NCBI GenBank assembly: GCA_027575765.1
Contig: JANBPT010000272.1
Coordinates: 1-48,955, forward strand
DNA from: Tieghemiomyces parasiticus
Lineage: Eukaryota; Kickxellomycota; Dimargaritomycetes; Dimargaritales; Dimargaritaceae
Reading direction: 5' to 3'
Length of the DNA stretch: 48,955 nucleotides
This document shows positions 29,301-41,100 of the stretch, piece by piece. The position numbers and the translations under genes were made by a program. The notes under the pieces were generated by a model, which saw only the letters and a program-made list of their open reading frames with translations, was not told the DNA's origin and did not search any database. Every line of letters begins with the position of its first letter. The first letter of the stretch is position 1.

Positions 29301-29763
29301 CCTCCTTTTCCTCTTCCCATCCGAGCTTACAAACGCGGATATCCGCATGAGTAACCGCATGGATTTTTTTCTTCGCAGCTTCGCTTTTATCGAAACCAGG
29401 CTATTTTTGTCACACCATGACCACACACACGCTGCACCGGCACCTTAGCTTCACAGAGGATCCACCATGCCAGGCAGAGTCAGAAATCAAAGTGGGGCCA
29501 CTATATATATTTATATATATAATAGAGACAAACAGGGGGCCTGTGGAAAGTAAGCCGGTAGATATGTGTGGACTGCAGCCTTAGTATCGCCTACAATAGG
29601 AGGAAAGCGTAGCGTCAGGGGGGGGCTGATAGACAGGCTGTGGCGGCGAGCAAGGATGATGGCTAGACAGGACAAGTGCGGCATCGGCCGCCCGGTGGCC
29701 AGAATAGGAAGGTGGGGGAAGGAAGGCTTGTGTGTATCTGTGCCTACCGGCCTGCTAATAGGC

Positions 29764-29784
29764 ACCGGCCCCGAACGGGCCGGT
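29764..29784. repeat. 8-bp GC-rich perfect hairpin
   Basis: ACCGGCCC (29764-29771) pairs exactly with GGGCCGGT (29777-29784) around a CGAAC loop. No T-run follows, so a Pol III terminator role is not supported. Confidence 0.6.
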
Positions 29785-30837
29785 TGGCCGAGTCGGAGCT
29801 GACCTTCGCAGCTTCAAAGTTTCCAGGCTGGTATTAGATGACAGTACTAGTCGATTCTGTTAGAGGAAGGTGAGGACGTACCCCGAAGATAAGATCTTTC
29901 CGAGGTTACCTTGTACGTTTTTCCTTTACTGCATCGGTTGGGGATGGCACTTTGATTCACGGTGCGGCGAGCTGGATTCTATCCCCATCGCTGCTGGTTC
30001 GTCGTCATATCTCCCCCCATAAAAAATAATAATAATGGTAATATCATTTCCATACCGGCCCATAGCTGTGATCATGGTCGGACCCGCCAGCCTGCCTCTC
30101 ATATCCAACCCTGGCGGATCTCCGTCAGGTAGTCTGCGGCTGGGGTGGCAGTGCAGCCCCCCAGTGGGTGACATCGGTCGGCTGGGTCCTGCAAGATGCC
30201 GGAGGGAGGGAGGGGCGCGTCGTTCAGCCGTGTGCGTCAGCGTGTGCGTGGAGCTATGTATAGAAGGAGGGCAGTAGACCCAAGATGCCGCCGACCGACG
30301 CTGGGTGGCAGGGGTGATAGGAAGGGGAGATTAGAGCTCCTCCATCCCTCTCCTCTCGCCCTCTACATATTCCTTTCGCTGGCAATTCCCACCCTAGGCG
30401 GAGGCTGTGTGGGCGAGTTAGCCACAGCACCGGCCTGAACTTAAGCTGTGGCGGTATGTGGACGAGGCTGTGCACTTCATCGTCCGGCCGCCGTATCCTC
30501 TACGCCGGGGGTGTCCACCGAACCAAGCAATTTATGCGCCATTGTGAGCGGGGCCTTGTCATCGTTGGCCGAGCTGCCAAACGCTTTACCCGCAGAGGTG
30601 GGGGCTCCACCACGTAGGGCCTCCGTGGGCCCACCTCCCCCGGTGCTTCATTCGTAAGTTCCATCTTCACGTCTACTGCGCGCGTATGTGTGTGGGTGTA
30701 TGGGGAGCGCCGTATCCTGGAAGGAGGCGGCGGAAGCCCGTCAAACCGGCGCGTAGGGTGTGGCTTTCACATTTTTTACTGCCTTTTGGCGGACCGGCGT
30801 CCCTCTCACCCACACAGATACACTCACCCACGGGCTG

Positions 30838-30854
30838 TGTGGTACGGTACCACA
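30838..30854. repeat. 17-bp near-perfect palindrome
   Basis: TGTGGTAC, one G, then GTACCACA: both arms match at all eight positions. The short spacer means it would read as a dyad binding site rather than an RNA hairpin. No gene is adjacent, so function is unknown. Confidence 0.6.
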
Positions 30855-31149
30855 GTAGAGCCCACCACATCGGACTGCATCCCCTGTAGTGTGCGCCCGT
30901 AGGTGTGTATGTGTGCGTGTGTGTGTATGTCCTGTTGTCACCTCTTCGCTCGCTGGACATCCCCAGCCACCTCTAAGACGTTACCCGCACAATTTGCCCA
31001 GCCCTCCCGTCCCATCTCCATCCACGCCCTTCCGTCCCATTTCTGGCTGGCCCCTCTATCACTGCGCTCCTAGATCACTTCCTCTCCCTTACTCTGGTCG
31101 GGCCCTACAACCCTTGAGATTGGCTTCGCTCGCCTCGTCCCACCACCTG

Positions 31150-31158
31150 TATAAATAG
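31150..31158 (+). promoter_or_regulatory. Candidate TATA box
   Basis: TATAAATAG matches the core-promoter consensus. It precedes a CT-rich stretch and two open frames (31356-31418 and 31535-32107), with AATAAA near 32166. Together these could form one transcription unit. Confidence 0.35.
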
Positions 31159-31534
31159 CACTCTCCCGCCCCCCGTTGGAGTATATCCAGCACCCACTCA
31201 TATATTCTCCCATCCCGCATTTCACATCTGCATTCCCTCTCTCTATCTCTGCACCCCCAGCATCTAACGATCCACACCGTGCACGTCTCACTGCCCACCT
31301 CCACTTCTCTTAAAACCGCACCACTGTTCTCCCGACGCAGTCCACAAAAGTTAGAATGGCCGTCATCAAGTCTGTTTTTGTCCAGCCCTGCGACCAGGTC
31401 GTGATCCCTCCCAAATAAGCGATATGGTTCTCTCGCGACAACCTCTCGACCATGGCCCTAGCAGCTCTGCTCCCACCCATAATCTTCCTCCCATTTGCAT
31501 TCTCACCCATTTTCATCTTTGACCACATCCAGCA

Positions 31535-32107
31535 ATGATTTCCACGGACGGCCACCCTGTTGGCGACGCAGCCCAACATCGTCAGTCGCCATCTCGCCCG
31601 TCACTGTTGACATCCACACAGTGGCTATCCAGTTCCCTACCGTCACATTGCAGCTGTGACCCGCGACTTTCACCCGATGGGAATTCTGACCCTGAATCCC
31701 TGCCAGTACACCAACCCAGGTTGTCATCTGCCCGGACGTGGTCTTTTTTCTTTTCTTCTCCAACGGTCGCTGTGACCCAAATCCCCTCCCCCGCCTCCAC
31801 AGCACAAATATTCTTTCGGAGCCTGCTGTTGCAGCCGCCCACCATCCATCTTGCAACCCATGTCCCATTTGGACTCGCCTCAAAAGCTTCCCAGCACCCT
31901 CTCATTACCAAAAAAATGCATACCTCATCCCGTTGTGCATCGATTTTTTCATCCTCATCCCCAATCCCCCGCAATTTACATACCGCACATCCTCCCCTCA
32001 TTCATCATTTGCATTCGTCCATCCCACTGATTTATCGTTACCAACAACTTAGCTGTCCAAAACAGACTCTCGTCGTCTCCTTTCTGGGTTTAAACTCGTC
32101 ACTATGA
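31535..32107 (+). CDS. Speculative 190-residue Ser/Pro/His-rich protein
   Basis: An open frame of 190 codons lies between a TATA box (31150) and AATAAA (about 32166), preceded by a 20-codon frame with a good start context (31356-31418). The sequence is rich in Ser, Pro, Thr and His with no domain I recognise. The minus strand is also open over 139 codons here (31582-32001), so low stop density in pyrimidine-rich DNA may explain it. I keep it only because of the promoter and polyadenylation context. Confidence 0.18.
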   Translation: MISTDGHPVGDAAQHRQSPSRPSLLTSTQWLSSSLPSHCSCDPRLSPDGNSDPESLPVHQPRLSSARTWSFFFSSPTVAVTQIPSPASTAQIFFRSLLLQPPTIHLATHVPFGLASKASQHPLITKKMHTSSRCASIFSSSSPIPRNLHTAHPPLIHHLHSSIPLIYRYQQLSCPKQTLVVSFLGLNSSL

Positions 32108-32199
32108 CCGCTTCTCATAGCTGCTTTGGTGGCGGGCAATACCTGAGAGCTGCACGCTGACTTTGCAATAAAATCAAGCCGTTAGGATCATAAAAAAAA

Positions 32200-34814
32200 A
32201 ACCACTGGTATCGAGTTATCAGAGGAAGAAGTGGGGTATGGAGGCGGCTGGTGTTCGACCCCCACATTGGCAACCGGGGTTCCCTCCAACCCGAGGTGGT
32301 CCTGGGGTAGATGACCTACGGCTCTCGGGCATCCTATCCGCAAGTGGATGGTTGAGTCAATAGGTAATGTGCATCCTCTACCCTAAATTAACCATGTCAC
32401 CCCCTTATCTTCAATCCCCTATTAGTTCGCTCCCTAACGCTGATATTCGAATAATTGAACGCCTTGGTGAGTAGTGCACAGCATTCCTGCACCCGCCACC
32501 GATCGGAACTCAGCCTTCCATTTGCCGTTTCGTTCGCGTCCGCATAATCCGCTAGGGACTTGTTGTCCCATACATTACCAATGTTACAAAGTCGTGTGAG
32601 AATGTGTGTGCGATGAGGTACCTATCTTGCCGGTGGGTAAATTGGGAACTTTGAGTATGCGTAGCGATTATTCTCGGACTCGCTCTGGTACGGGTAATAC
32701 CAAACGTAAATACAAAGGAGACTTAGCCTAGGAAGACTCTTATATAGGAAGAGAAAGGGGAAGTGATAGTAGAAAAATGCACAAATCATGCTGGTTGGCG
32801 TACCCCCACTTACGGCGTTGGCCGTACACCCGGATCCCTAATGTGGACAATCGATTTTATCCGCGAACTGCACATCCAGAACGAGGGGAGGTTTCGACGC
32901 TACCGGCTGATGCATAATAATCTAGTAACCATTCGGGCTCGCCTGATACCAAGGTCCTAGTCGACTGGATACAACCATTCGTATTTCCCTTCACTTCCAT
33001 CCCTCCTCAACAATGGTCTGTTGACGCAATGTCGGCTCTTTAGCACCCTATCCCTACTGATCCACAGACCTGAAGAATAGTTAGCCACAGTCCTGTGGTT
33101 ATGCGTAGCCCTAACAAAAACTCAGGTTGTATTTAATGTGTGGGTGTGTCATAGATTACCCTATGCCCCTCTTAGACTATCCTACCGTTGCGGAAAAAAA
33201 ACCCCCAAAAATACCGAATCACCCCCCCTCCCTACTCTTCAGATTTTCCCCTATCCCCCACCCCTTGCTTCCACGCGAGTCAGTTTGCCCAACCCTAGTC
33301 CAATTGTACACCACCTTACCCCTGAAATTACATCACAGCATGGACGTGCGTACGTCTAGGTGCGTAGATTAGAATACCTTGTGATTGGTGAAGCCCCTCT
33401 CCCACCACCTTCATCTATGCTTGACCCTGTCGCCCGGACTAGGTTTCGAGGTTGCTGATAAGTGCTGGAAGGTGGGAGAAGTGATGAGGGTGGGTGAGCG
33501 AGTGGGTGGGCAGCTACTGCCATATAGAAAATATTAATTATATATGTGGCTAAACGTAGGCTAGGAGCTTAAATGATCACACACTGTACTAGCCTACTTC
33601 AACTAAACAGTCCCTATTTCCTACTCCCAACACTTCGAATCTCAACTTGACTGTAGAGGCCATGAGCCATTGCTTTTTTAACATGTACCAAAAGTAAGAA
33701 TAGTATCGCTCCTGTGATCACGCTGGGCACTTATATCTGTGTTTTATCCATCCCTATTGATTGTCATGGGTAAGGGCAGGTTATGACTACCAATGAGCCG
33801 GCCTTTCAACTGCAGAGCCAAGGTTCCACGAGGGTCAGCGCTTCGCCTACAATTTCTTATTTTTAGGTCTGGGTGGGGGGGGGCTACGTCGTGGGCCTCG
33901 TACCCGCAGGATCATATATAGGCCAACGTAGAATCAAGAATAGGGTGGTATATCACGCGCTGAGTAGACATTCATCATTTAGCGGTTTTACCACGTGCGG
34001 TATTAACAAACAAACGATTCACTATTCGGCCAGAATTTTGGGATGAAGAGGAGGACAGACGTAAAGGGAGTCAGTGGTTGTTCGAATACACACCCGATAC
34101 CATCTCTTCTAGCCATAAAATATAGGGGGGAGGGGAAGCGGATGATAACCCTTACTGGGTTGAAATTCTACACATATCATATTCTCCTAGTCGTACCCAG
34201 CTAAATGTAGCATGGGCGTACTATAACTGTTGGCAGGGTAAGCAAGTGCGAAGCTAGGCTAAGTAGAAAAGATAGTAATATAATACTATATAAACCGAGA
34301 GTTGGGCCACAATGCCAAGACAAGTGGCGAGGTCTACATACCCGGGCGCTAGATTGCAGAGTTTGAGAGACCCCTCCACATCAACACATTTAGGATTGGC
34401 CTCCAGGCTAGTGGGTTGGGGAAGAAACAGGAAAAAATGTTGAACTGGATATGATTCATGGAAGTACCTATTGGCATGGGTCAACCGTTAGAGCAGCGCC
34501 CATAATAAATATCCAGACGCGTCCATTTATTTTACAAGTCAACAGGAAGGGGAAAGAGATAGCGAGCCTAGGAGGTGGTAGTTTACAATATTTTGAGGAA
34601 ACGGGACTATATACAAACCGTAGTTAGGAATCATAGTGGCAGGACAGTCACGGGACAAAGAGTAGAATAAAATAAAGAACGGTTAAGGTAGAGAAGAGGG
34701 AGGGCTATAGCTAGAGAGTATCGTGTGTCGTTCATGGATATATCGTCTCGTAAACATACAAGGAGACATTGTTAAAGATGAAAGGGTGGAGCTGACATTA
34801 TTTGCCTTCGTTGG
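32200..34814. other. Gene-free DNA downstream of the kinase
   Basis: No coding region or RNA gene supported; open frames stay under about 82 codons. The last few hundred bases are the presumed 3' flank of the minus-strand kinase gene. Confidence 0.5.
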
Positions 34815-37800
34815 TTAAAGCGTAACCACAGCGGCCATGGCAGGGGCAGAAGACTCCTCAATGACAGTATCATCACGGGGCGCCAGGTTCTTGATTCGCT
34901 GGATCTTTCCCAGCTGCTCGACAGTACCTTGGTTAATATTACGGTAAAAGGCGTTGGGGTTGCCCACAAACTCGGCCTGGGCGTCCTGGTACGACGGGAA
35001 CATGAACCGATCCATTCCATCGCCGGTACCGTTGCCGTGGTTGTTACCATAGTAGTCTTGGGGCGGCTGCGACTGGATGGGACTAATGACCATGCCGGAC
35101 AGCAAGGCTGTAGCGGCGGTCTTGGCCGCGGCGCGGGAGGCACGGGACGGAGTGACCGGGTGTTGGGTCTGCGGGATGCGGGTAGCCGAGAGAGGCATCA
35201 GGTGGTGGTGGTGACGAGCGACGTAATCGTAGCGGGCGAAGGGGTTACGGAAGGCACCTTGGCTACCACCATGATTGTCATCATAACAACCGTGGGTCCG
35301 ATAGTATTCGAGGAGGTAGTCGCGGTTGGTGGCGGCCAATTCGACGGGCATACGGATGAAGGTATCCTCAAAGTTGGACACGTCCTCGGCGTGCATAATC
35401 GGCGGGACGTAGGGGGCTGCCACTTGACGGCTCAGGAAGGCCGACCAGTCAACTGTGGCGAAGAACGGGTGGGCCTTGATTTGTTCGAGTCCGAATTCAC
35501 CCGCGCCGAGACGACGCTGAGGGTCCTTGGCCAGAAGCTGTGCGGATACGAATTGAATTGCATCAATAAATACCGTGTACGTCGGGTGAAGGGTAGTGAT
35601 GGCAGGTTAGAATCCGCATACTTGAGTTGGACAGTTGGGTTCCCAGCGACTGGCTGGTGCACGCAAATAGTGAGGTGGATTGTCGGTAGACGACATATCT
35701 ACCGAAACCCCCTGGTCGCAGTTGCCTCCTTTCAATCATTGTACCACATAGCAACTCAGGTGTGCAGGATGGAAAAAGGACGCTAAATAGTGAGTGCGTG
35801 TATAGACGTAAGTGGTACTTACCCCAGTGATCAGGTTGCGCGCTTCCCAGCTCACGTTAGCCGGGAACTGTAGACGGTCAAAGAGAACGCGCTGGTACAT
35901 CTTGCTGTGGTTATCGGCCCAGAAGGGGGTCTGAGGTGATCGTAGGAGAAATGATGTGTGTGCGTGTTAGTTCATGCATGGGCTTACAAAAATCCAAACC
36001 TGGTATATATAGAAAAATACCCCCCTATGCACAAATTGCAAAAGTACTTAGTACAAACTTACCATGCCAGTCAACATCTCGTAGAGACAGGTTCCGAGGC
36101 TCCAGTAGTCGATACCATTATCGTACGATTCCCCACGGAGCATCTCCGGGGCGAGGTACTCGGCCGTACCGCAGAACGTCTTGGTTCGACGGCGGTACGC
36201 CGGACGGCCGTCAACGTTAAATCCCTCTGAGGGCATCTGCTTGGAGAGGCCGAAGTCAGTCAGCAACACGTGGCCCTGGCGGTCAATCAACATGTTCTCA
36301 GGTTTAAGATCACGGTATACGATACCCATGCGATGGAGTTGTTCGAGGCCCAGGACGATCTGGGCGGCGTAGAACCGGGTACGCTCCTCAGTGAATCGGT
36401 AGTGGCGGGCGAGCTGGGTGGCAATATCACCGCCCGGGAGGTAGTCGAGGACGAGGAAGAGGTGGCCTTCGGTCTGAAACGAGTAGTGCAGTTTCATGAG
36501 ATACGGGTGGTGGCTGTCGGCAATGTCAGCCAAAATGTTACGTTCACCTAGGATGTGGTCCACCTCGTTCTGCTTAAGGACCTTCTCCTTGCTGATGGAC
36601 TTGATGGCCACTAGCTCGTTGGTGGTCTTGTCGCGGGCCAGGAAGACCTATAAAATGTATCGAAGAAGGGTGAAGATGGCAGAGGTTAGCACCGTAGATA
36701 AGTAAGCGAAGTGGTGATTAGTTGAGATGGGTGTGGGTGATCCCAAGGCAGTGAATTGATGCTGGTTTCCATCATGCGAAATCGCAACCACTAAGATAAA
36801 ACATACCTTGCCCATGCAGCCACGGCCGACGACGCGGATGAGGTCAAAGTTTTCGAGACTAGCAGAAGTTGCCACGGAGGCGATATGGGTCTCCTCGTTG
36901 ATAGTCGGGCACGCGACGGTAAAGTTGACGGCCTTGGTGGCGGTGGGTTTGACGAGCGGGGTGGTGAGATTAGCCTGGATAGTGGCCGTATCAATCTTGA
37001 GGAGGCTCTTGCCATACTTGAGCGGGGATGCCGTAGCGTTGGTCGGGGTCACTATGGGGATATCAGCCTTGGCCTTGGGAGTGGTCGGGCTGGATTGCCG
37101 GTTGGCGGACGCCACAGTTTTGATTTTGATGGAGGCCGGCTTGGTGGTGGTGGTGGCAGCGAGGTTACGCTTGGGGGACATGAATTCAAAGAGTTCGGGC
37201 GTGCAGCGAAGGAATGGTTCGGCGAGAACCTTGCGCACGTACTTCTCGACCTTCTCGGCGTTGCTCTTGAGGAAGAAGAGATTCTTGGGGATTATAGGTG
37301 CGTTCCGGTTGGTCTCCGACAGGATGGGAAGGGTGAGTTTGTTGACCGATTGGTACTGGCGGAGCTGTTGGGGCGTGGGAGGGAAAAAAAGCGGACGGAG
37401 GAGGAGAGCGAGGGTTTGGCTGGTGGTTAGTACCCATGGAATATGAATGCTAGTCAGGGCCATTGGACAACCTAATGGCTAGTTTTCATTCGAGGCGACC
37501 GGCACGTACCTTGTAGTTGAGCCAGTGGAACTCTGACCACGTGCGAGTGAAGGAGAATCCCTGCATAGTGTCATAGACATCAATTTGGAAGGACTGGTTT
37601 GGTTGCAGGGCATTGCGCGATGACGGAGGGAGGGGCCGTCGTGTATTCAAAGAAAAAAAGTAGATCGGTGAAGGTGGGTTAAATAGGATGGGCCGGTTAG
37701 TCAGGTAAGATTCCGCTTTTAAATCGATGGAGTTGGAACTCGGTGACTAATAGGGAGACCGGGTGCTAACAGAAAAGAGAAAGAGGGAAGGATAAAGGGA

Positions 37801-38180
37801 GTACGTGTGTGCGAGGCGAGTCATGTCTCGCCCATCAGTGCCACCCGATCCTCCTGGCGGATGACGAAACAACCCCTTGGCAGCACCAAGTGAAGGCGTT
37901 GGCCCCAAGTGACACAGTGCGCAACCTTGTCTTGGAGAGTAACCCGAGAGCTAAAAAAACAGTAGTGACCATGTCACAGTGGACTTGGTGTACTTACCAC
38001 ACCGTCGGATCCGACCTTGCCGGAGTTTGAAAACTCCGTCACGGCGAGTTGAACGCAGTCCCACTCGAAAGAGAGCAAGGAGAAGGGTGAGCTCAGGGTA
38101 ATGAGTTTGCGGCTCTGCAGGCCCGAGTCGGTTGTGGCCTGGCGGTCCAGATTCACTGACGAGACGATAGAGAAGGTCAT
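34815..38180 (-). CDS. PX-domain AGC protein kinase (SGK3/Ypk-like)
   Basis: Six exons, all joined in phase 0, give 746 residues: 38180-37998, 37593-37510, 37364-36807, 36647-36063, 35930-35823, 35537-34815. Donors are GTAAGT, GTACGT, GTATGT, GTAAGT and GTAAGT; intron 2 has a perfect TACTAAC branch site before CAACAG. Residues about 40-155 form a PX (phosphoinositide-binding) domain: SFQIDVYDTMQGFSF, TRTWSEFHWLN, then NAEKVEKYVRKVL and ELFEFMS. A Thr/Lys/Pro-rich linker follows. Kinase: glycine loop GRGCMG (269-274), VAIK lysine K291, helix-C Glu in GERN (310), YRDLKPEN (D388), DFG (D406), activation-loop TKTFCGT (T432, the PDK1-type site), then LLAKDPQRRLG. The C-terminal tail is long, with FMFPSY near 685 as a possible diverged hydrophobic motif. 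PX plus AGC kinase is the SGK3 arrangement in animals; yeast Ypk1 and Sch9 lack PX. Likely a membrane-recruited kinase of the TORC2/PDK1 branch (inference). Exon 1 start and exon 2 acceptor are the least certain joins. Confidence 0.9.
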
Positions 38181-41100
38181 GGTGAAGGAGAGAGGGGTGG
38201 TGTTGGGGTTGAGGAATGGGACTGGGGTCGGGAGATGAAGAAACAAAAAAAAGCGGAGATGTTGAAAAAGAGGGATATATACAAATAGTGGAGTCAATGG
38301 TGTGTTAAACTTTAAAGAAATGATATATACAGTGAAAAGTGAGGAAGCGGTCGCGGATAATATAGTATATTTACAAGGTGGGGGAAAATTTAGCAGGGAG
38401 CTAAGGGGGTCGGTGAAAGGGAGGTGGCGAATGCAATTCTACGATACTATAGGGTGTCGGGCAGAAGGGTGGACATGAAGAAAACCGTGCACTTTTGCGG
38501 AGTCTTGGGGATAGTGAGGTAAAGAAAGGTTGAGGAGTTGTATCGTAGGGGTAAGGTGCACTGTTATTTTCTGGTCAAATGGGAAAAGGCAGAGGGGAAG
38601 GGACGAAGGTTGAGCTGGTACCGGCCTGAGCAAGGTTACCAAACTTATGTGGGTTGAAGCGAAAATGGTACAGTTTGAAAAAGTGAGCACTAATGCCAGT
38701 GGCCAGGACGGAGGGGTGTGTTCGCCGGTGAAAGAGGCAGTGGAAATTGGATAAAGTGGAGAATGTGGCGGGTAGCCATCGTACTATATATATCACCAAC
38801 CAAAGACCATCGGTGCCACGGAAGGCAGTGAAAGAGACGAGGGAGGAGGGGGAGAGCGAAGGTAGGCGAAAAGATGGGTAACAAAGGGTCGACACGATAT
38901 GGCGCAGTTATAGTGGGAGAGGGAGGGCGTGTAATGACAAACGCTGGCAGTGACGAGCCATGGTCTGGGAACGGCAGGCGGAGGGGTAGAGAAAGAGGGA
39001 GGGAGAGAGAGAGAGACAGGGGAGGTGAGGATACTGGCCACACCGATGGGCCCGACGGCGTCTTTGATGGCCTTTGAGACTGACCTCTATGATCCCTCGT
39101 CCCCTCACCCCTTGTCTTTTTTCAACCGCCGACCTAAGGCTCTTTGTGCTACCCGGGTCCCTGGAAGAGAGTGGTCGGCGGAAGGACAGTGAGGATGAGA
39201 CGCGAAGAAGGGATAGGGAGGAAGGAACGGGCCCCTCCGACCTCTCACATCGCCACTGCCACGGGCCCATCTCCAGCGTCGTTGCGAACGCGCATGTGTA
39301 CATACTACCACACACACACAAACACATATATAGGTAAATACGGTACTGCTCTCTTCGGCCCGTCCGCTCAAAGCTGCCCAGCCAGCGGTGACGGTCATAA
39401 GCTGTGATGCAATATCGAATAATGGTGCAGAACCGGTGCAAAGTAGCAAAGCGAGTGGTGGAAAGAGACGAGCGGAGAGGAAAGAGTGAGAAATGCCGGG
39501 AATAGGACGCACCGTGCCGTTACCAATAGGTCGGTAGAAAAGTTACAAAGAGCGGTTGACCTGCTTGCTTCGTCCACTGTCCAACCACCCTGCGTTGCCG
39601 ATCGTACAGTCACTCTGTATATTTTTTTAGCTGGTATGTAATGGTCCCTTCATTAGCCGCCCGCTTCTGTAAGCCCGTGCAGATGTTGTCGAGCCGATTA
39701 GCCGTGGTGACAAGGGGTATGCGTTTGGGATGGTATGGTCGGGTAGATGGAAAACACGTGTGGCGAACTGGAGGCGGGGAAGGGGGGACGTGGCTATAGG
39801 TTGTAGTGGGCATCGGAGAGAAGGAGGCTGGACGAAAAATAATATAGGTCAGGCTCATCAGAGCTCTTCGTTGGTGTCGCTCGGGAACCCGGAGACCTTG
39901 ACTCGACCACCGTTTCTCCACTCCACCCACCCCCTTGACTCACTCTATTATCCCGTTACGTCGCCCGTCTACCGTTGGTCACATAAGTATTCACAGCTAG
40001 TTCGCTCATAGGGCCTGCAATCGCTCCCCTCCGCCTCGATACCCTTGGCAAGATTGGTGGAGGCTGGCCTTCTTTGTCACGGGTAGTTACCACCTCCAAA
40101 TAGCGAGATTACACCATGCGGTTTGACGATTGTCCACCAATAGGTGAAAAATTAACGATCCGATTTTCTTATAATGGTGGGCTAAGTTAATCTATACTTT
40201 CCCTGTTGTTGTAGGGTCGGCCCTATCGGGTACTCTCAACAATATTTCAGACACCTTTGTTTATTTGCAGCAGGCCCGTTGGGGGTCTGTAGTCATTATG
40301 AGGTGTAGAGGTCTCTAGAACGCTAACCTTGTCGAGTGATGGCAGCGACCAGGCCAACTGGCGTAAGAAATTAGTGGGTGCCACAATGGGTGAACCCTCG
40401 ATTGATTGGGGTCGGTTATACCTCCCGCCCTACCCGTTGCACTTCCCTGGTAACATAAAGACATCCAACTCACTTTCCACCGCATGTACTGAGTCTTGAC
40501 CCTAATCTATAATCGGGACATCTAAGCTATACCCTCTCTTTTTAACAGGTCGACAGTTTGTGGACCGAGCTCCATGCTATGGGTCACCTACGGCGTTACT
40601 ATTACTGATGGGCGGGGTTCGAAAAAAAAAAGAAAGGGAGCCTGATCAAGCTTAAAAGTAAGGATGTTCAATGGAACATAATACCCCACACGTCATTCTG
40701 CGAGTTGGTGTGGTTCAACATTGCTAGCAGTGGTCATGACTCACCACTCACGCTTGGGGCTGCTCGTTAATGAAATCCAGTAGGCAACGCTCCAAGTTTA
40801 AAGGTTTGGTACATTCAGTGGTACATTAACGACACCGCTTGAACACCACAATACGTCGGATACCAAAATTCACCAAGTTCCAGTATGGGAGAAACGCAGG
40901 CCGACAAACCGTGGCGCAATCGATAAAGATTACCGGCCGTGCAGCCCCCGAGGTGAGAATAGTGTGCACAATGAATAGCTCTTATTAGCACAAAGTTAGT
41001 GGAATAGAGTACAGCGGTTTGCCTGCAATGATCGCCCCAACAATATGTCCTTGATAAAATTCCAACTAATAGCCACACAGGAACCGCCGGTGGAACAAGG

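Larger units (their letters stand above)
26391..31140. other. Gene-poor DNA with strand-biased composition
   Basis: No gene supported. Short purine- or pyrimidine-rich blocks alternate, with AT- and GT-type microsatellites (about 29500-29522 and 30900-30931). A perfect 8-bp hairpin lies at 29764-29784 and an 8+1+8 palindrome at 30838-30854. All open frames are short and lack conserved features. Confidence 0.5.

Noticed and set aside
29764..29800. GGTTGGCCGAGTCGG resembling a tRNA A box
   Set aside because: No B box or anticodon arm at suitable distance.
32240..32300. tRNA-like B-box sequences (TGTTCGACCCCC and GGGGTTCCCTCC)
   Set aside because: No acceptor, D or anticodon stem can be folded around them.
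37805..37965. Possible extra kinase exon translating to DKVAHCVTWGQRLHLVLPRG on the minus strand
   Set aside because: It has a good acceptor (TTTTTTTAG) but the protein-like frame is out of phase with exon 1 and ends in a stop with no donor. Skipping it restores a continuous PX domain.
38908..39441. 177-codon minus-strand frame upstream of the kinase
   Set aside because: Rich in Ser/Leu/Arg from GA/CT microsatellite sequence, with three further overlapping frames in the same block; no conserved feature.
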